From contig CAWIGP010000001.1 of assembly GCA_963835735.1 (NCBI GenBank), forward strand, positions 1-64,000: 64,000 nt of DNA, written 5' to 3'. A model generated the notes under the pieces. The model was not told the DNA's origin. It saw only the letters and a list, made by a program, of their open reading frames with translations, and did no database searches. Origin of the DNA: DASQMT01 sp963835735. GTDB taxonomy: Bacteria > Actinomycetota > Thermoleophilia > Solirubrobacterales > Solirubrobacteraceae. Shown here one piece after another: positions 35,424 through 43,976 of the stretch. The first letter of the stretch is position 1, and each line of letters starts with the position of its first letter. The position numbers were made by a program, and so were the translations under genes.

Positions 35424-36893
35424 CTACGGCGTCGGCGGCTGGGGCACCGGCGCGTGCGGCGGCTCGATTCGCTTCAGCTTCGAATCGAAGGCCGAGTCGC
35501 CAAGGGCGACGTACGGGAACGTCGAGCGGAACGGCTTGTCGTTCTGATCGACGCCATCCCCGAGCGGGATCTGCTTGCCGCCCTGATCGGCCGGCAGCAG
35601 CGCGCCCGCGATGACGCGCAGCTCGATGTCGACGACGTCATCGGTCAGCCGGCGCCCGTTCGGGAAGCCGGCGATGTCGTTCGCCAGCACGCCGAACCGG
35701 TTCGGGTTCGCGCTCGGAGGCACGCCCAGGTTCGTCTTCAGCGTGTCGGCCGCGGCCGGCTTGTTGCTGATCTGCGTGAGTCCGGGCACGCCGGTGAGCA
35801 GCGCCTGGACGATGTCGGTGCGGTTCGTCTCCTTGACGCCGAGACCGAACAGCGCGTTGAGGAGACGTGCCGGCTCCGGGTTCAGAGCGGCCGCGCCGAA
35901 GTTCGCCGCGTCGTCGGCGGGCGACGTGCGGTTGAACTTGTCCTTGAGGCCGATCGGGATGATCACCTCGTTGATCAGCGGGTTGCCGAGGCGGCTGACC
36001 TGCGTCCAGCGCCGCTCGTAGCGACCCTTGCGGCCGCCGCGGCGGCTCGACAGCACGCTGAGGCGCTGACGCTCGGTCGTGGCCCAGACGCCGACGACCG
36101 CGTTCTTGGCCTTGGCCCCGGAGACGTTGCGACCGTCCCTCGTCACCTCCGACTCGGGGATCTGCAGCACGAACGAATGCGTGTTGTAGCCCGCGACGTC
36201 GTCCTTGCCGCCGCCCTGGTTGCCCAGGCCGATGCCGGGGCGACCCGGCTTGTCGAGGTTGATCCCGTCGAACGCGGCGGCGAGGTCGATGAAGAACGCG
36301 TCATCGGCCGGACCGACGAACGTCTTGTAACCGCGCGGGAGCGACTTGACGGCCCCGGCAGAGACATTCGCGTAGTTCGGCATCGTCTTCGGTCCGACGT
36401 TGTCGGGCGCCACCGGCACGTCGTCGGCGAGCTTGCGCTGGCCGTCGACGCGACCGTTGCGGTAGGTCTCCTTGACCAGGTCGTACGTCTGGACGTAGTT
36501 GAGGTCCGGATCGTCGACCGTGTCGACCGTCGGCGCCGCGTACAGGAACGAGTTCGGGTTGCGGAACTTCTGGCTGAACTCCCACCGGTAGGCCACGTCC
36601 TCGCGCCCGTCACCGGTGTTGTCGATCTTGACGTAGTAGCGGGCCTTGGTGTCCAGCTTTCCGAAGTACGGCCCGCCAGAGGGATCCTCGAACGGGATCC
36701 AGTTCGCGACCACGGTCAGCTTGTCCGGCGCGTCCGGCGCCGTGAACGCGTACAGGTCGGTGTTGTCCGCGGCGGGGTCGAGCATGATCCTCGGCGCCTC
36801 ACGGTGACTCGAGCCGGTGCCGGTGGACACTGCCACGGCACCTGCGGCCAACGCGGCTACGGTAGCCGCGCCGACGAAGGCGGATCTGCGCAT
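35424..36893 (-). CDS. DUF4331 family secreted protein
   Basis: A 489-residue protein with a signal peptide (MRRSAFVGAATVAALAAGAVAV) and the DUF4331 hallmark SSHREAPRIMLDPAADNTDLYAF at the mature N-terminus, then ANWIPFEDPSGGPYF. ATG 36893 has AAGGAG five bases upstream. The function of the family is unknown. From memory, DUF4331 genes occur near TPR and HupE/NicO-type transporter genes, as they do here, so a link to metal handling at the cell surface is possible. Confidence 0.9.
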   Translation of the reverse strand: MRRSAFVGAATVAALAAGAVAVSTGTGSSHREAPRIMLDPAADNTDLYAFTAPDAPDKLTVVANWIPFEDPSGGPYFGKLDTKARYYVKIDNTGDGREDVAYRWEFSQKFRNPNSFLYAAPTVDTVDDPDLNYVQTYDLVKETYRNGRVDGQRKLADDVPVAPDNVGPKTMPNYANVSAGAVKSLPRGYKTFVGPADDAFFIDLAAAFDGINLDKPGRPGIGLGNQGGGKDDVAGYNTHSFVLQIPESEVTRDGRNVSGAKAKNAVVGVWATTERQRLSVLSSRRGGRKGRYERRWTQVSRLGNPLINEVIIPIGLKDKFNRTSPADDAANFGAAALNPEPARLLNALFGLGVKETNRTDIVQALLTGVPGLTQISNKPAAADTLKTNLGVPPSANPNRFGVLANDIAGFPNGRRLTDDVVDIELRVIAGALLPADQGGKQIPLGDGVDQNDKPFRSTFPYVALGDSAFDSKLKRIEPPHAPVPQPPTP

Positions 36894-36978
36894 GCGCACT
36901 CCTTGGTGGGATTGAGATGTCCACCAGTGCGCGCCTGGCGCGTCCGCGGTTCTAATACTCGTTGCGAGCCAGTCGCAG

Positions 36979-37024
36979 GTGTGGTGGGGGCGCCGACCGA
37001 GGAGAGGCCGGCGCCCCGCCACAC
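36979..37024. terminator. GC hairpin downstream of the 37.1-kb gene
   Basis: GTGTGGTGGGGGCGCCG and CGGCGCCCCGCCACAC pair over about 16 bp with one bulge and one mismatch, around a 13-nt loop. It lies beyond the 3' end of the minus-strand gene ending at 37129 and upstream of the DUF4331 start. Termination is inferred from position; there is no U-tract. Confidence 0.4.
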
Positions 37025-37128
37025 ATGTGGCTGCGGCGCGGGATGAGGAGAGGGGTGCGCCGCTGCCTGGGGCGAGGGGAGGGGATGGGTCTCGCCTCCC
37101 CCTTCTTCGGCACTGCCCCGGCGGTTCT

Positions 37129-37371
37129 TTAGCTCGGCTCCCAGCGTCGCCAGCGGCGGATGAAATCCTGCGCCTCGAGCTGCGCGAGGTCGGCCTTGAG
37201 CGCGCGTGACAGGCGTCCGGTCTGGGCCGGCGGGGTGTCCCAGAACAGCGCGATCTCGCCCGTCGCGATCTCGACGATCTCGACCATGTCGACGCGATCG
37301 GGATCGGCCAGCGCGGCCGGTCCGCGGCCGCCGCGCCGCACGATCAGGTCGAACTCGCGATTGGCCTTCAT
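37129..37371 (-). CDS. Small protein of unknown function (80 residues)
   Basis: An 80-residue protein starting at ATG 37371, which overlaps the stop of the upstream DsbA-like gene (ATGA). The sequence is MKANREFDLIVRRGG..., then VDMVEIVEIATGEIALFWDTPP and a helical C-terminus (RALKADLAQLEAQDFIRRW). It has no membrane segment or known motif. Translational coupling argues it is real. Function unknown. Confidence 0.75.
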   Translation of the reverse strand: MKANREFDLIVRRGGRGPAALADPDRVDMVEIVEIATGEIALFWDTPPAQTGRLSRALKADLAQLEAQDFIRRWRRWEPS

Positions 37372-37931
37372 ACCGCCGTCCCGAGCGCGCGGGCGGCCGC
37401 CCCCAGCTCGCGGTCGCCGTGGAACACGTCGGTGCCGACCCGGACCGCCGGCACGTCGACCACGCCCGCCGCCCGCGCCGCAGCCGTCGTCTCCTCCAGT
37501 CGCCGGCGCGTGCCGCGCAGCTCGGCGGACTTGGTCACCGCTGCCGGGTGCATCTCCGCCGCCGCGGCGGCGACCAGCACCCAGTCGCGCTCGCCGAGGT
37601 CGCGGCCGGCCGCGAACGCCTGGCGAAACGCCGCCAGCGAGTAGGCGACGACCCGGCCGGTCTGCTTCGCGTAGGTGGCGACGAGCATCGCCCACTCGGC
37701 GTCGGCCGGGAACGGCTCGGGCCAGCGCAGCGGCAGCAGCCCGTACGCCGCCGCTCGCCGCTCGACGTCGGCGCGGTAGATCTGCTCCTCCTCGGCGCAG
37801 CGGAACGCCCCGATGCCGCCGATCCGCACCGGCACGAACTCCGGCACCGCGCCGAGCACCTCGACGACGCGCTCGGCGGCCAGGTACGCGTCCGGCGACG
37901 TGAGGTCGTAGTAGAAGCTCAGGGAGTCCAT
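37368..37931 (-). CDS. DsbA-family / 2-hydroxychromene-2-carboxylate isomerase-like protein
   Basis: A 187-residue thioredoxin-fold protein. The N-terminus FYYDLTSPDAYLAAERV places Ser-Pro where DsbA has its CxxC, as in HCCA isomerases and other GST-kappa-like proteins, so disulfide chemistry is unlikely. The C-terminal VVDVPAVRVGTDVFHGDREL corresponds to the cis-Pro region. ATG 37931 lies 13 bases inside the upstream acetyltransferase gene. Substrate unknown. Confidence 0.85.
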   Translation of the reverse strand: MDSLSFYYDLTSPDAYLAAERVVEVLGAVPEFVPVRIGGIGAFRCAEEEQIYRADVERRAAAYGLLPLRWPEPFPADAEWAMLVATYAKQTGRVVAYSLAAFRQAFAAGRDLGERDWVLVAAAAAEMHPAAVTKSAELRGTRRRLEETTAAARAAGVVDVPAVRVGTDVFHGDRELGAAARALGTAV

Positions 37932-38413
37932 TCGGGGCGAAGGATCGACATCACGATCAGCGACTCGAAGCGGTCCTCGAGGTAGAGCACGTCGCGCAGC
38001 AGCCCTTCCTCGACAAACCCCGCGCTCCGATAGAGCGCGAGCGCGCGCTCGTTGTGCGGCTTGACGTCGAGCCACAGTCGGTGCGCGCCGTACTGCTCGA
38101 ACGCCGCCACCATCACCAGCCGCAGCGCCGCGCGGCCGTGGCCGCGGCCCTTCTCGGTGACGGCGATCCGGCGCAGCTCGACGGCGCGGTCCTCGGGGTG
38201 CAGGCGCAGCAGCGCGAAGCCGACGGCACGGCCGCCGGCCTCCGCGATCAGGTGGCGCTGGAGCGGGTCGCGCAGGAACCCGCGGTGCACCTCGTGCGGC
38301 GACGGAGCCAGGAACGGCGCGTTGTCCGGGTCGGCCTCGGCCGCGACGACGTAGGAGAGGTCGTCCTCGCGCGTGGGCCGCAGTCGCAGCTCAGCCGTGG
38401 ATGAGCCAGCCAT
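37919..38413 (-). CDS. GNAT family N-acetyltransferase
   Basis: A 164-residue acetyl-CoA-dependent transferase. The acetyl-CoA motif A reads LRRIAVTEKGRGHGRAALRLV, and the C-terminal ALALYRSAGFVEEGLLRDVLYLEDRF is typical of RimI/RimJ-like enzymes. Its first codons overlap the end of the dihydrolipoamide dehydrogenase gene by 23 bp. The acceptor is unknown. Confidence 0.92.
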   Translation of the reverse strand: MAGSSTAELRLRPTREDDLSYVVAAEADPDNAPFLAPSPHEVHRGFLRDPLQRHLIAEAGGRAVGFALLRLHPEDRAVELRRIAVTEKGRGHGRAALRLVMVAAFEQYGAHRLWLDVKPHNERALALYRSAGFVEEGLLRDVLYLEDRFESLIVMSILRPEWTP

Positions 38414-39761
38414 CCGCAGCGCGGGCCGCCTCCATCACGCCCTCGGAGAAGGTCGGATGGCCGTGCACGATGTGCGCGACCTCCGCGTATCCGCCCTCGA
38501 GCGCCTTGGCGTTCACCAGCTCCTGGATCAGGTCGACCGCCTTTGCGCCGACGATGTGTCCGCCCACGAGCTCGCCATACCGCTTGTCGCCGACGATCTT
38601 GATCACGCCGGAACGGTCGCCGTAGACGGTGCCCGCACCGACCGCGCCGTACTGCAGCTTGCCGACGACGACGTCGAGGCCCTGCTCGCGCGCCTGCTCC
38701 TCGGTGAGGCCGAACGAGGCTACGTTCGGCGTGGAGAACGTGGCGCGCGGGATGTCGGCGACCTCGATCGGGTGTGGATTCAGCCCGGCGACGAACTCCA
38801 TCGCGATGATGCCCTCGTCGGAGGCCTTGTGGGCGAGCGCGGGGCCGCGCACGATGTCGCCGATCGCGTAGACGTTCTCGCGCGACGTGCGCTGGAACGC
38901 GTCGATCGCGACGAGCCCGTTCTCCTCGAGCTTGACGCCCGCGGCGTCGAGCCCGAGCGCCTCGACGTCCGGCCCGCGGCCGGCGGCGATCACGAACCAG
39001 TCGACCTCGGCCTGCTGGTCGCCGTAGGTACACGTCACCGAGGCGTCGCCTGGCTGCACGTCCTGCACGAGCGTGCCGGTGTGGATCTCGATGTTCTGCT
39101 TGGAGAGCGCGCGGCCGGCGACCTTGGAGATGTCGGCGTCCTCGGTCGGCAGCACGCGGTCGAGCGCCTCGAACAGCAGCACCTTGGTGCCCATGCGGCC
39201 GTACGCCGAGGCGATCTCGGTGCCCGAGGCGCCGGCGCCGACCACGGCCATCGTCTCCGGCAGCTCTTCCAGCGCCCACGCGCCCTCGGTGCCGATCACG
39301 CGGCCGCCGAAGCTGGTGCCGGGAACGGGCTGGCCCACCGAGCCGGTGGCGAGGACGACGGTCTTCGCTTGGTACTCGCTGTCGCCCACGCGCACGTTGG
39401 CGTCGGCGGTGAGCGAGCCGACGCCCTCGATCACGTCGATCTTGTTCTTCTTCATCAGGCCGCTGACGCCGCCGGTCAGCGTCTTGATCACCTTGCGGCG
39501 GCGCTCGCCGACCGCGGCGAAGTCGATCTGACGCTCGGGCACGGTGATGCCGAACTCCGACGCGTCGTCGATCTCGGAGAGGATGTCCGCCACCCGCAGC
39601 ACCGCCTTCGCCGGGATGCACGCGACGTTGAGGCAGCGGCCGCCGATGTCCCCCTTCTCCACGACGGCCGTCTTCATACCGAGCTGGGCCGCGCGGATCG
39701 CCGTCACGTACCCCCCCGGTCCGGATCCGATGACGATGCAGTCGTAAGCGCTCTCTGGCAT
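38391..39761 (-). CDS. lpdA: Dihydrolipoamide dehydrogenase (E3)
   Basis: A 456-residue FAD flavoprotein that reoxidises E2 lipoyl groups with NAD+. FAD motif VIGSGPGGYVTAIRAAQLG, redox disulfide CLNVAC (in GRCLNVACIPAKAVL), NAD motif VVGAGASGTEIASAYGRMG, and the catalytic His-Glu in HGHPTFSEG are all visible. Start ATG 39761; TAGCCT 11 nt upstream (39773-39778) may be its own -10 box. It supplies the E3 for the E1-E2 genes at 22-25 kb. Confidence 0.97.
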   Translation of the reverse strand: MPESAYDCIVIGSGPGGYVTAIRAAQLGMKTAVVEKGDIGGRCLNVACIPAKAVLRVADILSEIDDASEFGITVPERQIDFAAVGERRRKVIKTLTGGVSGLMKKNKIDVIEGVGSLTADANVRVGDSEYQAKTVVLATGSVGQPVPGTSFGGRVIGTEGAWALEELPETMAVVGAGASGTEIASAYGRMGTKVLLFEALDRVLPTEDADISKVAGRALSKQNIEIHTGTLVQDVQPGDASVTCTYGDQQAEVDWFVIAAGRGPDVEALGLDAAGVKLEENGLVAIDAFQRTSRENVYAIGDIVRGPALAHKASDEGIIAMEFVAGLNPHPIEVADIPRATFSTPNVASFGLTEEQAREQGLDVVVGKLQYGAVGAGTVYGDRSGVIKIVGDKRYGELVGGHIVGAKAVDLIQELVNAKALEGGYAEVAHIVHGHPTFSEGVMEAARAADGWLIHG

Positions 39762-39775
39762 GGTGGCGGTGGAGG

Positions 39776-40228
39776 CTAGCCGACCGGCTCGTGCGGTCGC
39801 CGCGACGGCACCTGGATCCTGGCCATCGCCTTGATCAGGAACCAGAACAGCGGCCCCGCGATCACGATGACCGTCAGGCACAGCAGCACCGCGGCGAGAT
39901 TCGAGGCGACCATCAGGCTGAGCGCGGAGAAGATGATCGCGATGCCGAGCAGTGCCTCGAAGCCGAGCACGGCCCAGTAGCGGCACTGCCACATGCCGAT
40001 CGCGGCGGCCGCCATCAGCGCGGCGAAGATCAGCGCGCCGGCGATCGACTGCCCGCTGTCCTCGACCTCGTAGCCGGCGGCGAGCAGCACGACGTTCGAC
40101 AGCGCGAGCGCCGCGGCGAGGATCGCGGCGAGCGTGACGGCGAGCGGGCGCTCGCCCGGCGCGAGCGGCTCGAGCTTGGCGCGCGCTGCCTCGTCGCGAG
40201 CCCGCCCGCGGGCGTACCCGCGCGCCAT
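39776..40228 (-). CDS. Four-helix membrane protein of unknown function
   Basis: A 150-residue protein with a charged N-terminus (MARGYARGRARDEAARAKLEPLAPGERP), then four hydrophobic helices and the C-terminal tail MARIQVPSRRPHEP. ATG 40228 is chosen because the upstream frame is Arg/Pro-rich read-through. It lies 14 bp upstream of the E3 gene. No conserved functional motif recognised. Confidence 0.78.
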   Translation of the reverse strand: MARGYARGRARDEAARAKLEPLAPGERPLAVTLAAILAAALALSNVVLLAAGYEVEDSGQSIAGALIFAALMAAAAIGMWQCRYWAVLGFEALLGIAIIFSALSLMVASNLAAVLLCLTVIVIAGPLFWFLIKAMARIQVPSRRPHEPVG

Positions 40229-40292
40229 GCGGTCCTCGTCCGGCGTCGCCGCTCGATGGTCGGCCGCCGCACGCGAACCCGCGGGGCGACGC

Positions 40293-40934
40293 TTACGGCT
40301 GCGCTGCCCCAACGGGCGCCTCCAGTCGCTCGCGCAGCGCGCGCGCCGCGGCCTCGGGGTCGGCGGCGCCGGCAATTGCGCGCACGACGACGATCCGGCT
40401 CGCCCCGTGCGCGGTCACCTCGCCGACGTTGCCCGCGTCGAGCCCGCCGATCGCGAACCACGGCGTCGAGACGTGCGCGGCCGCCCAGCTCACGTAATCC
40501 AGTCCGGCGGCCGGGCGCCCCGGCTTGGTCGGCGTCGCATGCACCGGCCCGACCGCGAGATAGTCGACGTCGGGGTCGGCGTCCGCCGCCGCGCCCTGCT
40601 CGGGCGCGTGCGTCGAGCGTCCGACGATCCGCTCGGCGCCGATCGCGGCGCGCGCGTCGGCGACGCTTCCGTCCTCCTGCCCGACGTGCACGCCGTCCGC
40701 GCCGCACGCGGCGACGAGGTCGGGGCGATCGTTGAGGATGAACAGCGCTCCGGCGGCGTCCGCGGCCGCGCGGAACTCGCGCGCCGCCACGACGAGCTCG
40801 TCGTCTGAGAGCGTCTTGTCGCGCAGCTGCACGATGTCCACCCCGCCGCGCAGGGCGGCGTCCAGGAACGCGCGCGGGCGGGCGTCGCACACCAGGTACA
40901 GCCGGGCGGATGTGATGTGCTCGCGCGGGCTCAC
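40293..40934 (-). CDS. thiE: Thiamine-phosphate synthase
   Basis: A 213-residue TIM-barrel enzyme joining HMP-PP and thiazole phosphate to thiamine phosphate. Motifs: VDIVQLRDKTLSDDE, FILNDRPDLVAACGADGVHVGQED, VDYLAVGPVHATPTKPG and WFAIGGLDAGNV. GTG 40934 is the start. It is divergent from the riboswitch-controlled thiO-thiS-thiG genes, with about 40 bp between its start and the aptamer. Confidence 0.96.
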   Translation of the reverse strand: MSPREHITSARLYLVCDARPRAFLDAALRGGVDIVQLRDKTLSDDELVVAAREFRAAADAAGALFILNDRPDLVAACGADGVHVGQEDGSVADARAAIGAERIVGRSTHAPEQGAAADADPDVDYLAVGPVHATPTKPGRPAAGLDYVSWAAAHVSTPWFAIGGLDAGNVGEVTAHGASRIVVVRAIAGAADPEAAARALRERLEAPVGAAQP

Positions 40935-40975
40935 GCCAGCAAGTCAAGCACGGCGAGCGCGCTAGTCTCTGCACA

Positions 40976-41053
40976 TACGGGAGCCCGCGATTCGGGCTGA
41001 GAGGGCGCCGCGGGGCGCCGACCGTCGAACCTGATCCGGGTAGTACCGGCGTA
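40976..41053 (+). ncRNA. TPP riboswitch (THI element)
   Basis: The conserved aptamer core is plain: GGGAGCCC, then GGGCTGAGAGGG, a variable GC hairpin, CGACC, GAACCTGATCCGGGTAGTA and CCGGCGTAGG. TACG at 40976 pairs with CGTA at 41050-41053 as helix P1. The ribosome binding site of thiO (AAGGAG, from 41058) follows at once, so TPP binding probably blocks translation. TAGTCT at 40963-40968 is a plausible -10 box. Confidence 0.97.
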
Positions 41054-41074
41054 GGAAAAGGAGTGATCAGCACG

Positions 41075-42169
41075 TTGGATGAGGCCAAACCGGACGTCGC
41101 CGTCGTAGGCGGCGGGCCGATCGGGCTGGCGAGCGCATGGCGCGCCGCGCAGCGCGGCCTGCGCGTGTGCGTGCTCGACGCCGGCGAGCCGGGTGCCTGG
41201 CACGTGGCCGCGGGCATGCTCGCTCCCGTCGCCGAGGCGAACTTCGGCGAGGACGCGCTGCTCGACCTGACCCTGCGCGCAGCCGCCGGCTTCCCGGCGT
41301 ACTGCGCCGAGCTCGCCGAGGCGTCCGGCGCCGACCCCGGCCTGATGCGCAGCGGCACGCTGGTCGTCGCGCGCGATCGCGACGAGGCGGAGTCGCTCGA
41401 CCGGCTGCTCGCGTTCCGGCGGCGGCTCGGGCTGGGAGTCGAGCGGCTGCTGCCGAGCGCGGCGCGGCGCGCCGAGCCGGCGCTCGCGCCGACCGTGCGG
41501 CTGGCGCTCGACATCGCCGGCGACCACAGCGTCGACCCGCGCCGGCTCGTCGGCGCGCTGCGCGAGGCGGTGCGCGGCTCGATCCGGCGCGCTCGGGTCA
41601 CGCGCGTCGTCTCCGCCGGCGGGCGGGCGACGGGCGTCGAGCTGGAGGGCGGCGAGGTCGTCGAGGCGGGCGCGGTGCTGATCGCCGCCGGCGCGCACTC
41701 GGGCCGCTTCGGCTCCGTCCCGGTGCGTCCGGTCAAGGGCCAGGTGCTGCGGCTGCGCGATCCGAACGGCCCGGGTCTGGTGGAGCGCACGATCCGCACC
41801 CACGACGCCTACCTCGTCCCGCGCGCCGACGGCCGCTACGTGGTCGGGGCGACGATGGAGGAGCGCGGCTTCGACACCGCGCCCACCGCGGGCGGCGTGT
41901 TCGAGCTGCTGCGCGACGTCTCCGAAGTCGTGCCGGGCGTGCTCGAGCTCGAGGTCGAGGAGCTGATCGCCGGCCTGCGCCCGGCGACGCCCGACAACCT
42001 GCCGGCGATCGGGCGCGGCGAGCTCGACGGCCTGTTCTGGGCGACCGGCCACCACCGCAACGGAATCCTCCTGTCGGGCCTGACCGGCTCGCTGGCCGCC
42101 GCCGCACTGTGCGGCGAGGACGTCCCGGCGTACGTCGATCCCGCGCGCTTCGCCGAGGTGCTCGCATGA
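41075..42169 (+). CDS. thiO: Glycine oxidase (FAD-dependent) of thiamine biosynthesis
   Basis: A 364-residue flavoprotein that oxidises glycine to the imine needed by ThiG. The FAD motif is VAVVGGGPIGLASAW; also HVAAGMLAPVAEANFGEDA and the C-terminal GLRPATPDNLPAIGR with ATGHHRNGILLS. GTG 41063 is in frame but lies inside the long ribosome binding sequence AAGGAGTGATC; TTG 41075 is correctly spaced from it and is preferred. First gene under the TPP riboswitch; overlaps thiS by four bases. Confidence 0.94.
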   Translation: MDEAKPDVAVVGGGPIGLASAWRAAQRGLRVCVLDAGEPGAWHVAAGMLAPVAEANFGEDALLDLTLRAAAGFPAYCAELAEASGADPGLMRSGTLVVARDRDEAESLDRLLAFRRRLGLGVERLLPSAARRAEPALAPTVRLALDIAGDHSVDPRRLVGALREAVRGSIRRARVTRVVSAGGRATGVELEGGEVVEAGAVLIAAGAHSGRFGSVPVRPVKGQVLRLRDPNGPGLVERTIRTHDAYLVPRADGRYVVGATMEERGFDTAPTAGGVFELLRDVSEVVPGVLELEVEELIAGLRPATPDNLPAIGRGELDGLFWATGHHRNGILLSGLTGSLAAAALCGEDVPAYVDPARFAEVLA

Positions 42170-42372
42170 CGATCCTGGTGAACGGCGAGACGCGCGAGCT
42201 CGCTCCGGGCATGACGGTGCGCACGCTGCTCGACGCGCTCGAGGTCCCGGGCGGGGCGCGCGGCGTGGCCGTCGCGGTCGACGCCGAGGTCGTGCCGCGC
42301 GGCGAGTGGGACACGACCGAGCTCGACGAGGGCGCGCGGGTCGAGGTCCTGCGCGCGATCCAGGGAGGCTGA
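42166..42372 (+). CDS. thiS: Sulfur carrier protein
   Basis: A 68-residue ubiquitin-like carrier (MTILVNGETRELAPG...) ending in the required Gly-Gly, which becomes a thiocarboxylate that donates sulfur to the thiazole ring. Overlaps thiO (ATGA), and its stop abuts the thiG start. Confidence 0.96.
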   Translation: MTILVNGETRELAPGMTVRTLLDALEVPGGARGVAVAVDAEVVPRGEWDTTELDEGARVEVLRAIQGG

Positions 42373-43161
42373 ATGAGCGTCACCGAACTCAAGCCCGATC
42401 CGCTGGCGATCGCCGGGCGCGAGCTCGGTTCACGGCTGCTGCTCGGCACCGGCGGGTTCCGCTCGCTCGAGGCGATCGCAGCCGCGATCGAAGCGAGCGG
42501 CACCGAGCTGGTCACGGTCGCGCTGCGGCGGATCGATCCGGCGGCGCGCGGCTCGCTCGTCGACGTGCTCGACGCCGCGGGCGTGCAGCTGCTGCCGAAC
42601 ACCGCGGGCTGCTTCACCGCGCGCGACGCGGTGCTCACCGCCAAGCTCGCGCGTGAAGCGTTCGGCACCGACTGGATCAAGCTCGAGGTGATCGGCGACG
42701 ACCGCACGCTGCTGCCCGACGCGCCGGCGCTGCTGGAGGCCGCCGAGCAGCTCGTCGACGAGGGCTTCGTCGTGCTCCCGTACACGAACGACGACCCGAT
42801 CCTCGCGCGCCGGCTGGAGGACGTCGGCTGCGCCGCGGTGATGCCGCTCGGCTCGCCGATCGGCTCGGGCATGGGGCTGCTCAACAACTACAACCTGCGG
42901 CTGATCCGCGAGCGTGCCGGCGTGCCGGTCATCCTCGACGCCGGCGTCGGCACGGCGTCAGACGCGGCGCTGGCGATGGAGCTCGGCTGCGACGCGGTGC
43001 TGTGTGCCAGCGCGGTCTCGCGCGCCGAGGACCCGGTGGCGATGGCGCGCGCGATCCGGCTCGGCGTCGAGGGCGGGCGGCTCGCCTATCGCGCCGGCCG
43101 CATCCCGCGCCGGCTGCACGCGCAGGCGTCCACCCCCGAGGACGGGGTCGCGGAGTTCTGA
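42373..43161 (+). CDS. thiG: Thiazole synthase
   Basis: A 262-residue TIM-barrel enzyme forming the thiazole phosphate of thiamine from deoxyxylulose phosphate, ThiS-COSH and dehydroglycine. Blocks seen: SRLLLGTGGFRS, LLPNTAGCFTARDAV, the Schiff-base Lys in WIKLEVIGDD, AAVMPLGSPIGSGMGL and VILDAGVGTASDAALAMELGCD. Directly follows thiS. No thiC, thiD or thiF was found in the window. Confidence 0.97.
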   Translation: MSVTELKPDPLAIAGRELGSRLLLGTGGFRSLEAIAAAIEASGTELVTVALRRIDPAARGSLVDVLDAAGVQLLPNTAGCFTARDAVLTAKLAREAFGTDWIKLEVIGDDRTLLPDAPALLEAAEQLVDEGFVVLPYTNDDPILARRLEDVGCAAVMPLGSPIGSGMGLLNNYNLRLIRERAGVPVILDAGVGTASDAALAMELGCDAVLCASAVSRAEDPVAMARAIRLGVEGGRLAYRAGRIPRRLHAQASTPEDGVAEF

Positions 43162-43628
43162 CGGTCGACGAGCTGTTCGACGGCTGGGAGCGGGCGTGGT
43201 CCGGGCGCGATCCCGCCGCGTTCGATCCCCTCTGCCACGACGACATCCACTACGAGGACCCGCTGCTCGGCGAGCCGCTGCAGGGCGCCGACGCGATCGC
43301 GCGCCGCGCGGCGCGGCTGTGGGAGGCGTTCCCCGACGCGCGCCTCCAGCCGACGGGGCCGCGACTTACCGATCGCCGGCACGCGAGCGCGCCGGCGAAG
43401 CTGCTCGGCACGCACCGCGGGCCGCTCGAGGGACTCGCGGCGACCAACCGCTTCGTCGTCGTGCACGTCGTGTTCTTCGCCGAGTTGCGCGACGAGCGCC
43501 TGTTCCGGGTGCGCGCGTTCTTCGACGTCTACGGCGCGGCGGTCTCGCTCGGCGTACTGCCGCGCCCGGGGACGCTGGGGGAGAAGGCGCTCCTGATGCT
43601 GCGCGGCTTCGGCCTGTCGCGCGGCTGA
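43158..43628 (+). CDS. SnoaL/NTF2-like protein
   Basis: A protein of about 156 residues with an NTF2-like fold signature: LFDGWERAWSGRDPAAFDPLCHDDIHYEDPLLGEPLQGADAI, then LWEAFPDAR and VVHVVFFAELRDERLFRVRAFFDVYG. No ATG, GTG or TTG lies at the expected start. CTG 43158 overlaps the thiG stop in the manner of an ATGA junction (CTGA) and is the likely initiator. An upstream in-frame GTG at 43002 would add unrelated sequence. Probably read from the thi operon transcript. Function unknown; such folds act as isomerases, cyclases or binding proteins. Confidence 0.78.
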   Translation: MTVDELFDGWERAWSGRDPAAFDPLCHDDIHYEDPLLGEPLQGADAIARRAARLWEAFPDARLQPTGPRLTDRRHASAPAKLLGTHRGPLEGLAATNRFVVVHVVFFAELRDERLFRVRAFFDVYGAAVSLGVLPRPGTLGEKALLMLRGFGLSRG

Positions 43629-43752
43629 CGGGTTGCCAGTGCCACGCCCGCGAGGGCGATCGCGCCGCTGGTCAGCGTCATCGCCGCGGTGGGTTGGAGC
43701 GGCCGGCGTTGGCGGCGATGGTCGAGGCGCTGCGGGGTGTCTCGGCGTCGAT

Positions 43753-43956
43753 GAACGGCGAGCATTGAAGGAGGGCCCGGATCGCGGACGCGTCTCCGCG
43801 GGAACGCGTCCGCGCTCGACGCGGGGCGCTTTAGGGTCGGATAGCGACCCCAAGGCGCCCCACGTCGATGCGGGGCGCCTTAACCACCAATGCGGTGGTC
43901 AAAGCGCCCTACGTGAGCGCCGCCGCAATCCGTGCCTCCTTCAATGCCCGCAGTTC
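43753..43956. repeat. Long palindromic intergenic element, copy 3
   Basis: Outer arms: 43753-43787 (GAACGGCGAGCATTGAAGG...) and 43923-43956 (...CCTTCAATGCCCGCAGTTC). Inside are three hairpins: 43785-43812 (CGGACGCGT/ACGCGTCCG), 43818-43865 (GGGGCGC-GGGTCG, loop GATAG, CGACCC-GGCGCCCC) and 43872-43909 (GGGGCGCC-ACCACC/GGTGGT-GCGCCC). It fills the gap between the convergent SnoaL and endonuclease-type genes. The rest of 43629-43976 shows nothing I can name. Confidence 0.9.
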
Positions 43957-43976
43957 AAGTGCGCCGCAGCGGCGAC

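Noticed and set aside
43629..43752. Start of a membrane protein on the minus strand (MTLTSGAIALAG...)
   Set aside because: Only about 20 hydrophobic residues, no ribosome site, and the frame soon becomes antisense to the SnoaL gene.
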